From NCBI GenBank assembly GCA_037045055.1, contig JBAOHJ010000001.1:186001-250000 (forward strand): DNA of 64,000 nt, read 5' to 3'. Within the stretch, counting starts at the first letter, position 1. Every line of letters starts with the position of its first letter. Below are positions 16,762 to 25,501 of the stretch, piece by piece. The stretch is from Phosphoribacter sp037045055. Lineage in GTDB: Bacteria > Actinomycetota > Actinomycetes > Actinomycetales > Dermatophilaceae. The notes beneath the pieces are model-generated. The model was not told the DNA's origin, did no database searches, and saw only the letters and a program-made list of their open reading frames with translations. The translations under genes were made by a program, and so were the position numbers.

Positions 16762-16775
16762 TGGAAGCGCTTACA
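16762..16775. promoter_or_regulatory. LacI-family operator for the alpha-galactoside operon
   Basis: TGGAAGCGCTTACA is an imperfect 14-bp palindrome (TGGAAGC / GCTTACA, one mismatch) with the central CG step typical of LacI/GalR operators. It lies about 220 bp upstream of the binding-protein start and overlaps the TAA stop of the neighbouring sucrase/ferredoxin-like gene. The LacI gene at 9852-10871 is the obvious candidate ligand. Confidence 0.75.
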
Positions 16776-17751
16776 CAACCGACCATGTGCGGGTGGGTAC
16801 GGCGCCCTTCCCGCACGACTCGGGCAGGTCCGGGCCGGTGCCCTGCCGCACCGTCACCTTCCAGGAGCGTCCGTCGGTATGCCGCACCGTCACCCGGGTG
16901 GCCGGCCCGTCGTCGGCATGCCGGGCCCCCTCGGGGCGGGGGTGCCCGGGCCACGCGCTCGCGTCGAGGGCGTCGGCGACAGCCTCCCCGATCCGGGCCC
17001 GCACGGTGGCCTCCGCGACCTGCTCGGGCGCGGTGAGCCGGCAGGCGCCACGGTCGTGCCCCGATCCGGCGAGCGCCGTCGGCAGCTCGCCGCGGTCCGC
17101 GGCGCGCAGCGCCGCCCCGGCCAGGGCGAGGTCGAGGCGCCCGAGGTAGCGCCCCTGCGGGAGCAGGACTCCGGTGGGAGCGAAGCGGTGACCGCCGGTG
17201 TGCGAGCTCTCCCAGACCCGGTCGGGGAACGCCGCGGCGGCGGCCAGGGCCAGCGGCCTGCCGCGGGTGGCGCAGCACAGGTCACGGCGACCGTTGGTGC
17301 ACAGCAGCAGCACCGGCGGGTGCTCGCGCAGTCCGGGCAGGGTGGCCAGGGCCCGCGCCCGGTCGCCCGCGCCGAGCGCAGCGAGATCCAGCTGCAGCAG
17401 CGCGGCCGGGTCGGCGACCCGCCCGGCCAGCAGCCAGGGTCGGATGCCGGTATACGCGAGGAAGACGTGCCGCGACGACGCCGAGGGCGAGTCGGGGTGC
17501 GGTCCGGGGCGGCGGACCAGCGCCAGGCGCCCCTGCGCGCCGGCGCAGCGCTCGTCCAGCAGCCGCCCCAACGCCGGGTCCAACCGCGACTGGGTCGCCG
17601 CCACCCGGCCCCAGGGGCCGTCCTGCTCCAGGGCCAGGAAGAAGCGCGACGGGGGTGCCGTGCCCGCCGCCGGGGTGTCGGCCGCGTCGTGGACCCTCGA
17701 GCACGACTGCGGGTCGACGGCCGGGCGCGGCCCGGGGCCCGGGGGCGGCAC
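16771..17751 (-). CDS. Sucrase/ferredoxin-like (thioredoxin-like Fe-S) protein
   Basis: A 326-residue member of the sucrase/ferredoxin-like family. The C-terminal thioredoxin-like ferredoxin domain shows CTNGRRDLCCATRGRPLA (Cys cluster) and HTGGHRFAPTGVLLPQG. The GTG at 17751 starts 2 nt after the parC stop, so it is probably the second gene of a parC operon. Despite the name, there is no evidence for sucrose hydrolysis; the fold suggests a 2Fe-2S or redox protein. The last ~70 residues (RVTVRHTDGRSWKVTVRQG) form a small separate beta-rich tail. Confidence 0.75.
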   Translation of the reverse strand: MPPPGPGPRPAVDPQSCSRVHDAADTPAAGTAPPSRFFLALEQDGPWGRVAATQSRLDPALGRLLDERCAGAQGRLALVRRPGPHPDSPSASSRHVFLAYTGIRPWLLAGRVADPAALLQLDLAALGAGDRARALATLPGLREHPPVLLLCTNGRRDLCCATRGRPLALAAAAAFPDRVWESSHTGGHRFAPTGVLLPQGRYLGRLDLALAGAALRAADRGELPTALAGSGHDRGACRLTAPEQVAEATVRARIGEAVADALDASAWPGHPRPEGARHADDGPATRVTVRHTDGRSWKVTVRQGTGPDLPESCGKGAVPTRTWSVV

Positions 17752-17753
17752 GC

Positions 17754-20228
17754 TCAGCCGTCCTCGACGGGGCCGGCGACCGCGGCGACGACGACGGTGC
17801 CGGCCTCGCCCGACCCGTCTCGCCGGCCCAGCGGCTCGGGCAGCTCGACCGGGCTGCCGTTGCCGGCGGCGGCCCGGGCCGGCCCGGCCCCGACCCAGGC
17901 GAACACCACGGTGTCCTCGCCGGCGCGGAAACGGTGGCAGCGCACCCCGGACGTGCCCCGACCCTTGGCGGGGTACTCGGCATACCGGGTCACCTTGAGG
18001 GCCCCGGGCTGGGTGCCCGGCAGCGCCGCCGAGGAGCCGCTGGCGGTGACGACGACCCCCTCCCGCGCGGGGTCCAGGACGCCGAAGAACACCACCTGCT
18101 CGCCGTCGGCGACCCGGATGCCGGCCATCCCCCCGGCGGCCCGGCCCTGCGCGCGGACCTGGCCGGCAGGGAAGCGCAACAGCTGGGCGTCGGAGGTGAC
18201 GAACACCAGATCGAGCCCGTCGTCCGCGGCCGCCGCGGCGCCGACCACGCGGTCGCCGGACTTGAGCGCCACCAGCTCCCACCAGGGACGGGCCGGGTGC
18301 TCGGGCACCACCCGCTTGACCACTCCGCTGGCGGTGCCGAGCGCGAGCACTGGGGCCTGGGCGGTCAGCGACGCCAGCGTCAGCGGCTCCTCGCCCCGGG
18401 GCAGGTCGACGAACGCGGCCAGCGGGGCGCCACCGGACAGGGTGGGCGACCCGCTCGTCGGAGGCAGCGTGGGCAGGTCCAGGGCGGGCAGGCGCAGCAT
18501 CCGCCCGAGCGAGGTCACCAGCCCGACCTCGCCGCGGGCGGTCGTGCGCACCGCCCCGACGAGCACGTCGTGCCGGCCGCGGGCGCCGCCGACCGGCAGC
18601 GGGTCGGCGTTGGCGGTGCGGGCCAGCAGCCCGGTCGAGGACAGCAGCACCCAGCACGGGTCGTCGGCCACCTGCAAGGGTGCCCCGGCCCGTGACGCGC
18701 CCCCGGACGGCATACCGGCGGTGGTGCTGGCCGCTTCCAGCAGCACCGTGCGACGCGGCGTGCCGTGCGCCGCGGCGACCTGGGCCAGCTCGTCGCTCAC
18801 CGTGGCGCGCAACAGGGTCGGGTCGGCCAGCAGCGCCGACAGGGCCTCGATGTCGCGGGCCAGCTCGTCGCGCTCCTGCTCCAGCTCCAGCCGGGAGAAC
18901 TTCGTCAGGCGGCGCAGCTGCAGATCCAGCAGGTAGCTCGCCTGCGCGTCGGACAGGTCGAAGACGTCCATGAGTCTGGCCTTGGCGGTGGCCGCGTCGT
19001 CGGAGGAGCGGATGAGCTGGATCACCTCGTCGATGTTGAGGATCGCCACCAGCAGCCCCTCGACGAGGTGGGCACGCTCCTGCCGGCGGGCCAGCCGGTA
19101 TGCCGTGCGCCGCCGGACCACGTCCACGCGGAACTCGACGTAGACGGTGAGCAGCTCCTTGAGCCCCAGGGTGCGCGGCTGGCCCTCGACCAGGGCGACG
19201 TGGTTCATCCCGAACGAGTCCTCCATCGGGGTGAGCCGGTAGAGCTCCTCGAGCACCGCCTCGGGGACGAACCCGCTCTTGACCTCGATGACCAGGTGCA
19301 GGCCGTGGCGTCGGTCGGTGAGGTCCTTGACGTCGCTGATGCCGGCCAGCCGGCGCGACTGGACCAGGTCCTTGATCCGTTCGATGACCTTCTCGGGTCC
19401 GACGAGGTAGGGCAGCTCGGTGACGACGATGCCCTTGCGTCGGGGAGTGAGGTTCTCCACCCGGGCACTGGCCCGGGTCCGGAACGACCCTCGCCCGGTG
19501 AGGTAGGCCTCGCGGATGCCGTCGAGCCCCACGATCCGTCCGCCGCCGGGCAGGTCCGGCCCGGGGACGTGGCGCATGAGGTCCTCGAGCGAGCAGTCGG
19601 GGTGGGCCAGCAGGTGGCGCGCGGCCCCGATGACCTCGACGAGGTTGTGCGGGGCCAGGTTCGTCGCCATGCCGACGGCGATGCCGCTGGCCCCGTTGAC
19701 CAGCAAGTTGGGGTAGGCCGAGGGCAGCACCGCCGGCTGGGTCTGGGTGTCGTCGTAGTTGGGGACGAAGTCGACGGTGGCCTCGTCCAGCCCGCCGACC
19801 ATGAGCAGGGCGGCCGGTGCCATCCGGGCCTCGGTGTAGCGGGAGGCGGCCGGACCGTCGTCGAGGGAGCCGAAGTTGCCGTGCCCGTCGACGAGCGGCA
19901 GGCGCATCGAGAACGGCTGGGCCAGCCGCACCAGGGTGTCGTAGATCGCGCTGTCGCCATGCGGGTGGTACTTGCCCATGACCTCGCCGACGATCCGGCT
20001 GGACTTGACGTGCGCGCGATCCGGGCGCAACCCGAGCTCGGTCATCCCGAAGAGGATCCGCCGCTGGACCGGTTTGAGCCCGTCCCGGGCATCGGGCAGG
20101 GCTCGGGCGTAGATGACCGAGTAGGAGTACTCCAGGAACGCCTCGCGCATCTCCTGCGCGACGTCGATGTCGACGATCCGTTCGGCGAGGTCCTCGGACG
20201 GAGGCGGGGCGGCGGGGCGGCGGGCCAT
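17754..20228 (-). CDS. parC: DNA topoisomerase IV / second gyrase subunit A
   Basis: An 824-residue breakage-reunion subunit. Catalytic Tyr131 sits in SRYTEARMAP; the quinolone-pocket region reads HPHGDSAIYDTL with Ser93 and Asp97 at the GyrA Ser83/Asp87-equivalent places; the tower and coiled coil follow (TPMEDSFGMNHVAL, DLQLRRLTKFSRLELE). The C-terminal beta-pinwheel has only a degenerate GyrA box (AQGRAAGGMAGIRV instead of QRRGGKG), in line with a decatenase rather than a negatively supercoiling gyrase. It pairs with ParE at 6888-9041. Start: ATG at 20228 matches the usual MARR beginning; an ATG at 20270 is possible. Confidence 0.92.
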   Translation of the reverse strand: MARRPAAPPPSEDLAERIVDIDVAQEMREAFLEYSYSVIYARALPDARDGLKPVQRRILFGMTELGLRPDRAHVKSSRIVGEVMGKYHPHGDSAIYDTLVRLAQPFSMRLPLVDGHGNFGSLDDGPAASRYTEARMAPAALLMVGGLDEATVDFVPNYDDTQTQPAVLPSAYPNLLVNGASGIAVGMATNLAPHNLVEVIGAARHLLAHPDCSLEDLMRHVPGPDLPGGGRIVGLDGIREAYLTGRGSFRTRASARVENLTPRRKGIVVTELPYLVGPEKVIERIKDLVQSRRLAGISDVKDLTDRRHGLHLVIEVKSGFVPEAVLEELYRLTPMEDSFGMNHVALVEGQPRTLGLKELLTVYVEFRVDVVRRRTAYRLARRQERAHLVEGLLVAILNIDEVIQLIRSSDDAATAKARLMDVFDLSDAQASYLLDLQLRRLTKFSRLELEQERDELARDIEALSALLADPTLLRATVSDELAQVAAAHGTPRRTVLLEAASTTAGMPSGGASRAGAPLQVADDPCWVLLSSTGLLARTANADPLPVGGARGRHDVLVGAVRTTARGEVGLVTSLGRMLRLPALDLPTLPPTSGSPTLSGGAPLAAFVDLPRGEEPLTLASLTAQAPVLALGTASGVVKRVVPEHPARPWWELVALKSGDRVVGAAAAADDGLDLVFVTSDAQLLRFPAGQVRAQGRAAGGMAGIRVADGEQVVFFGVLDPAREGVVVTASGSSAALPGTQPGALKVTRYAEYPAKGRGTSGVRCHRFRAGEDTVVFAWVGAGPARAAAGNGSPVELPEPLGRRDGSGEAGTVVVAAVAGPVEDG

Positions 20229-20276
20229 GCGGTGGCGGGGCTCCTCGGGCGGGGGTGGGTGTGGGCTCATCCTCTC

Positions 20277-20909
20277 CTACCGGCCCGCGCCGGGGTCCTG
20301 CGGACGCGCCGCCCACCGACCCCAGTGAGCCACCTCGTCGACCTCGCGCCGCCCACGCCGCAGGCTCGCGCCGGGCGGGTGGGGCACGGCATACCCGAGG
20401 CTCACGACGCCGACGATCCGACGCGCCGGCGGCACCCCGAAGACCGACAAGACGCCGGTATGCCGCGTCGCCGGCACCCCGAAGAACAACGCCCCCAGCC
20501 CGAGGTCGACCGCGGTGAGCATGATGAGCAGGGCCGCCATGCCGGTGTCGACGTCCCAGTAGGGCACCGGCCAGCGCGCCTCGGACCGGTCCGAGGCGCC
20601 CTTGTCCGGCTCGGCGTAACGGTCCAGATAGGCCTGCCGGTCGGCCAGGCACAGCACGAGCACCGGCGCGGTGCGGACCCCGGCCAGCCAGCTGTCCACC
20701 GGGGCGTCGGGGTCGGTGGTCGCGCCCCAGAAGGTCGCCCGTTGCTCGGGCGTGCTCAGGACGAGGAAGTCCCACCCCTGGGTGAACCCGGCACTGGGCG
20801 CGCGGATCGCATTGGCCAGGCAGGCCCGCACCAGCGCCTCGGGCACCGGGCGGTCGGGGTCGTATCGGCGCACCATCCGCCGCCGTCGCACGACGCGCGC
20901 GAACTCCAC
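20277..20909 (-). CDS. Nitroreductase-family FMN protein
   Basis: A 210-residue nitroreductase-like flavoprotein. It opens VEFARVVRRRRMVRRYDPD, the usual FMN-phosphate-binding Arg cluster, then ANAIRAPSAGFTQGWDFLVL and LTAVDLGLGALFFGVP, with a C-terminal GYAVPHPPGASLRRGRR. Likely an NAD(P)H-dependent reductase or a dehalogenase/oxidoreductase; substrate unknown. The GTG at 20909 was chosen because the conserved region starts there and CAGCAT, a -10-like hexamer, ends 7 nt before it. It is divergent from the acetyltransferase gene, separated by about 46 bp. Confidence 0.85.
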   Translation of the reverse strand: MEFARVVRRRRMVRRYDPDRPVPEALVRACLANAIRAPSAGFTQGWDFLVLSTPEQRATFWGATTDPDAPVDSWLAGVRTAPVLVLCLADRQAYLDRYAEPDKGASDRSEARWPVPYWDVDTGMAALLIMLTAVDLGLGALFFGVPATRHTGVLSVFGVPPARRIVGVVSLGYAVPHPPGASLRRGRREVDEVAHWGRWAARPQDPGAGR

Positions 20910-20955
20910 ACCCTCGATGCTGCCAGGTCCCCCCGGTCGTGCCACCATTGGGCGC

Positions 20956-23379
20956 ATGTCGCCGGATGGGACTCTCCCGCCGGGCTACCCCTCGGCCTGG
21001 GAGGCCGATGTCGTCCTGCGGGACGGCTCCCTGGCCAACGTGCGTCCCATCCTCCCCGAGGACGGGGACCGGATCCGCGCGTTCCACGCCAAGCAGTCCG
21101 ACGAGTCGATCTACCTGCGCTTCTTCGCCCCGCTGCGCGAGCTGTCCAACCAGGACATCGAGCGGTTCACCGTCGTCGACTACGCCACCCGGGTGGCCCT
21201 GGTGGCGCTGCAACGCGAGGAGCTCATCGGCGTCGGACGCTACGACACCATCGACGAACACACCGCCGAGATCGCCTTCAACATCTCCGACCACCACCAG
21301 GGCAAGGGCATCGGCTCGGTGCTGCTGGAGCATCTCGCGGCCATCGGTCTGGAGGCCGGGCTCACCCGGATGGTCGCCGAGGTGCTGCCGCAGAACCGCA
21401 AGATGCTCAACGTGTTCAAGGAGGCCGGCTACGCGATGAGGCACCGTCTCGAGGACGGTGTCATCGCGGTGACCTTCGACATCACGCCCACGGCCCGCTC
21501 GACGGCGGTGCGGATGGCCCGCGAGCACCGCGCCGAGGCCTCGAGCATCCGCGGGGTGCTCACCCCGCGCTCGGTCGCCGTCATCGGCGCCAGTCGCCGC
21601 GAGCACGCCGTCGGGTCCTGCTTCCTGCACAACATCCTCACCGCCGACTTCGTCGGCGACGTGTATGCCGTCAACCCCTCGGGGGAGACGATCTTCGGTC
21701 TGCCGGCGTATCCGACGGTCGGCGACGTCCCCGGGCACGTCGACCTGGCCGTGATCGCGGTGCCCGCCGCCAAGGTCCTCGACATCGTCGAGGAGTGCGC
21801 GGTCAAGGGCGTCAAGGCCCTGGTCATCCCCGTGGCCAACTTCGGCGACGCCGACGAGGTCGGCAAGAAGCTGCAGGACGAGCTGCGGGTCATCGCCCGG
21901 CGAGCCGGCATCCGGGTCATCGGGCCCAACTCCTTCGGCGTCATCAACAACGACTGGACGGTGCGGCTCAACGCCTCGCTGGCCCGGGCGGTCCCACCCC
22001 CGGGCACCTTCGGCCTCTTCGCCCAGAGCGGGGCCTTGGGCATCGCCGTGCTCGCCTCGGCGGCCCGGCGGGGCCTGGGGCTGTCCACGTTCGCGTCGGC
22101 GGGCAACCGGGTGGACGTCTCGGGCAACGACCTCATGCAGTTCTGGATCGACGACCCGGACACCGACGCGGTGGGGCTGTACCTCGAGTCGATCGGCAAC
22201 CCGCGCAAGTTCTCCCGGATCGCCCGGCAGCTGTCCTCGAACAAGCCCGTCGTCGTCGTCAAGTCGGGGGCGACCGTCGCCGGGGCCGGGTCGGTCGCGG
22301 CGCCCGGGCCGGCCGGTTACGGCGAGCGGCGCTCGATGGTCGGGTCGGAGGCGTTCGACGCGCTGTTGCGCCAGGCCGGCGTGATCCGCGCCGACAACAT
22401 CCATCAGCTGTTCGACATCGCCCAGCTCGTCGTGCACCAGCCGCTGCCGCAGGGCGATCGGGTGGCCATCGTCGGCAACTCGGACGCGCTGGGCTCGCTC
22501 ACCGAGCAGGCCGCGCTGAGCTGGGGGCTGCGGGTGACCCACGGCCCGGTGCCCCTACTGCCCGGTGCCGGGGCGGGGGAGTTCGCCCAGGCGTTGCGCG
22601 AGGCGTTCCTGGACCCCGAGGTCGACAGCGTGCTGACCTCCTTCGTCCCACCGACGAGGATCCACGACCGGGAGGTCGCCGAGGCGGTCCGCGACGAGTC
22701 GGCTCGGTGGGACAAACCGTGTGCGGCGACGTTCCTGGAGATGCGGGGGGTGCGCGAGGAGCTGGCCGTGGGCGACCCCAACGAGGTCCGTCGCCGGGTC
22801 GTGCCGGCCTACATGAGCCCCGAGGACGCCGTGCGCGCCCTGGCCGCGGCGACCGGCTACGGGCAGTGGCGTGCTCGGGACCGCGGTCAGCCGGTCGCCC
22901 CCTACGGCGTGGATCACCTGGCCGCCCAGGCGGTCATCGACGAGATCCTCCACGAGTGTCCCGAGGGTCGCCTGCTCACCCAGGACGAGTCGGTGCGCCT
23001 GCTGGCCACCGCGGGCATCGAGCTGTGGCCGTCGGAGGTGGTCGTCACCGCCGACGAGGCGGTCGTGGCCGCCCAGCGGTGCGGCTACCCCGTCGTGCTC
23101 AAGACCGTGTCGCCCTCGCTGCGCCACCAGGTCGGCCTCACCGAGGTGCGCCCGGACGTCGTCGACGCCGACGGGGTGCGCCGCGCCTACGCCTCGCTGT
23201 CCAACCGGCTGGGCGCCTTGGACAACGACGCCTTCGCGGTGCAGGCCATGTCCCCACCCGGGGTGCCCTGCGTGGTGCGGACCGTCGAGGACCCGCTCTT
23301 CGGTCCGCTGGTGGCGTTCTCCATCGCCGGGCCGCCGACCGACCTGCTCGGCGACATCGGCTACCGCAGCCCCCCCTGA
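20956..23379 (+). CDS. Protein lysine acetyltransferase: GNAT domain fused to acyl-CoA synthetase (NDP-forming-like), C-terminus cut by frameshift
   Basis: An N-terminal GNAT domain (about 20-180; acetyl-CoA loop HHQGKGIGSVLLEHL, then VLPQNRKMLNVFKEAGY) precedes an ADP-forming acetyl-CoA-synthetase-like region: CoA-binding (RSVAVIGASRREHAVGS), succinyl-CoA-ligase-like (GLFAQSGALGIAVL, FASAGNRVDVSGND) and ATP-grasp (GYPVVLKTVSPSLRHQVGL). The GNAT-first order is that of the Streptomyces lividans PatA-type acetyltransferase, which controls acyl-CoA synthetases; enteric PatZ has the reverse order. The frame ends at a TGA right after a 7-C run (23370-23376), while the expected C-terminus (PPLTDVDVRDLVSSVRAAPL) continues in the -1 frame to 23648. 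Either an indel error or real slippage. The ATG follows a CACCAT hexamer by 7 nt. Confidence 0.88.
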   Translation: MSPDGTLPPGYPSAWEADVVLRDGSLANVRPILPEDGDRIRAFHAKQSDESIYLRFFAPLRELSNQDIERFTVVDYATRVALVALQREELIGVGRYDTIDEHTAEIAFNISDHHQGKGIGSVLLEHLAAIGLEAGLTRMVAEVLPQNRKMLNVFKEAGYAMRHRLEDGVIAVTFDITPTARSTAVRMAREHRAEASSIRGVLTPRSVAVIGASRREHAVGSCFLHNILTADFVGDVYAVNPSGETIFGLPAYPTVGDVPGHVDLAVIAVPAAKVLDIVEECAVKGVKALVIPVANFGDADEVGKKLQDELRVIARRAGIRVIGPNSFGVINNDWTVRLNASLARAVPPPGTFGLFAQSGALGIAVLASAARRGLGLSTFASAGNRVDVSGNDLMQFWIDDPDTDAVGLYLESIGNPRKFSRIARQLSSNKPVVVVKSGATVAGAGSVAAPGPAGYGERRSMVGSEAFDALLRQAGVIRADNIHQLFDIAQLVVHQPLPQGDRVAIVGNSDALGSLTEQAALSWGLRVTHGPVPLLPGAGAGEFAQALREAFLDPEVDSVLTSFVPPTRIHDREVAEAVRDESARWDKPCAATFLEMRGVREELAVGDPNEVRRRVVPAYMSPEDAVRALAAATGYGQWRARDRGQPVAPYGVDHLAAQAVIDEILHECPEGRLLTQDESVRLLATAGIELWPSEVVVTADEAVVAAQRCGYPVVLKTVSPSLRHQVGLTEVRPDVVDADGVRRAYASLSNRLGALDNDAFAVQAMSPPGVPCVVRTVEDPLFGPLVAFSIAGPPTDLLGDIGYRSPP

Positions 23380-23648
23380 CCGACGTCGACGTCCGGGACC
23401 TCGTCTCCTCGGTGCGGGCCGCCCCGCTGCTGTACGGCGACGGCGGCCGCGAGCCGATCCACATGGATGCGCTGCGCGACCTGGTGGCCCGGATGTCGGT
23501 CCTGGCCGACGAGCACCCGCACCTGGCGTCGATGACGCTCACCCCGGTGAACTGCTGGGGCAGCGGCGTGGACGTGCTCGGCGCCGCGATCCGGGTTGCC
23601 CCGCACGTCGCCCGGGTCGACGCCGACCGCCGACTGATGACCGACTGA
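23376..23648 (+). pseudogene. Displaced C-terminal part of the GNAT/acyl-CoA synthetase protein
   Basis: From the last base of the C-run, the shifted frame reads LTDVDVRDLVSSVRAAPLLY, then DALRDLVARMSVLADEHPHL and ends VLGAAIRVAPHVARVDADRRLMTD, which is the normal end of the ATP-grasp domain in this family. It has no start codon or ribosome site of its own and so is not a separate gene. One extra C in the run (eight instead of seven) restores a protein of about 897 residues. Confidence 0.85.
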
Positions 23649-23675
23649 CGACCCGGTGATGACCGACTGACGACC
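23635..23675. repeat. 19-bp direct repeat at the 3' end of the acetyltransferase gene
   Basis: TGATGACCGACTGACGACC occurs at 23635-23653 and 23657-23675, 22 bp apart. The first copy contains the stop codon of the shifted reading frame. It looks like a short tandem duplication at a gene end, similar in position to the 40-bp repeat at the end of kdd. Confidence 0.85.
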
Positions 23676-23760
23676 GACTGGTGGCCGGCTGGGTCGACCG
23701 CGTCCGAGACCAGGCCCGGCCCGGACCCGGCCCGGCCCGCGGCGGTGCCAAGATAGCCGC

Positions 23761-24360
23761 ATGCGTGCCGCCCCGAAGGACGTCCCGGGTCTCGCCTTGC
23801 CGGCCGAGCTGCGCTCGGCGATCCAGAAGGCCGGCTACTACCCGGCGCTGGTCGCCGACGTGGTCGCCGCGGCGCTGGCCGGCGACTCGGTCCAGGCTCA
23901 CCTGGTCCATCAGGAGACCACCTTCGACGAGGACTCCCTGCGACGTCACATCACCGTGCTGGTCATGACCCCTAGCCGACTGGTCATCGCCCACGCGGAC
24001 GACCACGACGAGCACGACACCGACCGGGCGACCGCCACCGCCACCACCGAGGCGATCCCGCTGTCGGCCGTCCGCGGCGTCATGCTCACCCACGTGGTGC
24101 CCAACCCGAACGCCTACGTCCCGGGCGCCCTCGGCCGCGAGATCACCCTGACCCTCGGGTGGGGGGCGGTCAGCCGGCTCGACGTCGTGGCGGCCTCGTG
24201 CGGCGACCCGGCCTGCGACGCCGACCACGGCTTCGAGGGCACGCTCGCCTCCGACGACATCAGCCTGCGGGTGAGCGCCGACGCCGACGGGGAGGCGGCC
24301 CTGGCCGGGGCGATGCGCTTCGCCGCCGCGCTGACCGCGACCATCGGCCGGCCCGCGTGA
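23761..24360 (+). CDS. DUF5998 family protein
   Basis: A 199-residue soluble protein starting MRAAPKDVPGLALPAELRSAI, with YYPALVADVVAAALAGDSVQ, HQETTFDEDSLRRHITVLV and TLGWGAVSRLDVVAASCGDPAC. This matches an actinobacterial conserved family (DUF5998) usually encoded directly before an alkaline-phosphatase-superfamily gene, as here: its TGA overlaps the next GTG by three bases. The C-terminal CGDPACDADHGFEG could hold a metal through its two cysteines, but this is speculative. No membrane segments. Function unknown. Confidence 0.8.
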   Translation: MRAAPKDVPGLALPAELRSAIQKAGYYPALVADVVAAALAGDSVQAHLVHQETTFDEDSLRRHITVLVMTPSRLVIAHADDHDEHDTDRATATATTEAIPLSAVRGVMLTHVVPNPNAYVPGALGREITLTLGWGAVSRLDVVAASCGDPACDADHGFEGTLASDDISLRVSADADGEAALAGAMRFAAALTATIGRPA

Positions 24361-25489
24361 CGGCTGCGCCGGACTATCGCGAGGGCACGCTGGCGGCGGT
24401 GCTGCCGTCGGTGGTGGCCGCGCTGGGGTCCTCGGCGTATGCCGGTCGGTCGCTGCTGGACCTCGCGCCGTCGCAGCGCGCCGTGGTCGTGCTCGTCGAC
24501 GCGATGGGCGACGTGCTGATCCGTCGCCGGCGGGGCCACGCGCCGTTCCTGCGGACCGGCCTGGACACGGCATACCGGCTCGACTGCGGCTTTCCGTCGA
24601 CGACCGCCACCTCGACGGCCACCTTCGGCACCGGGCTCGCGCCGGGCGAGCACGGGCTGGTGGGTTTCGAGGTGCTGGTGCCCGAGACCGACACGATCCT
24701 CAACCAGCTGTCCTGGGAGGGCGGCCCCGACCCGCGGCGGTGGCAGCCCATGCCGACCGTGTTCGAGGTGGCCGGGGCGCACGGGATCGCGGTGACGCGG
24801 ATCGGGCCCGGGTTCTTCGACGGGTCCGGGCTGACCACGGCGGCGGCCCGCGGTGGGGCCTTCGTCGGCGCGTCCGGGCTCGCCGACGGCGTCGACGCCG
24901 CGCTAGCCGCCGCGCGGGCCACTCCACGAGCGTTGGTCTACCTCTACTGGGGCGAGTTGGACAAGGTCGGGCACGTGCACGGATGCGAGTCCCTGGAGTG
25001 GGGGCTGGAGCTGGAGCGGGTCGACCGGGAGCTGGCCCGCCTGGTCGAGTCGGTGCCGGCGGACACCGCGGTCTACGTCACCGCCGACCACGGCATGGTC
25101 GACGTGCCGCTGCACCACCGGGTCGACCTCGCCCGCGAGCCCGCCCTGCTGGCCGGGGTGCGCCACGTCGGGGGGAGGCCCGGTCGGTGCAGCTGTACTG
25201 CCGGCCCGGGGCCGCGCGTTTCGTAGCCGCGACCTGGCGGCTGCGGCTCGGGGCGGACGCGACGGTGTGGCGCCGCGCGGAGGCGATCGAGGCGGGATGG
25301 TTCGGGCCCGTGCGCCCGCAGGTGGTCGGCCGGATCGGCGACGTCATCGTCAACTGCACGGGCCCGGTCGCCGTCGTCGACTCGATCCGGATGCGCCCGG
25401 TGCTGTTGCGGCTGGTGGGACTGCACGGCTCGACGACGCCCGACGAGACCGCCGTGCCCCTGCTGCACTGGCCGGCGCGGGTCGGGTAA
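24357..25489 (+). pseudogene. Alkaline-phosphatase-superfamily phosphodiesterase (nucleotide pyrophosphatase-like), frameshifted
   Basis: The first frame (24357 to 25226) has the superfamily metal/nucleophile region VVVLVDAMGD and FPSTTATSTATFGTGLAPGEHG, in which a Thr is the nucleophile, plus YLYWGELDKVGHVHG and VYVTADHGMVDVPL, which supply metal ligands. After 25170 the family sequence continues in another frame (ARSVQLYCRPGAARFVAATW to VPLLHWPARVG, stop at 25487-25489). The switch lies at a run of six G (25170-25175); a seventh G would join the frames as VGGEARSVQLY and give a protein of about 377 residues. I therefore annotate one gene with a one-base deletion, real or artefactual. The GTG start overlaps the DUF5998 stop. 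Confidence 0.8.
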
Positions 25490-25501
25490 GGAGTCGGGGT
25501 C

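Noticed and set aside
16771..22542. A minus-strand open reading frame of more than 1,900 codons
   Set aside because: Only its last 326 codons resemble a real protein (sucrase/ferredoxin-like). The rest is antisense or out-of-frame to parC and the acetyltransferase gene; such long frames arise from high GC content.
18765..23376. Plus-strand open frame running over parC and most of the acetyltransferase gene
   Set aside because: Only the part after 23376 has family similarity, as the displaced C-terminus of the acetyltransferase.
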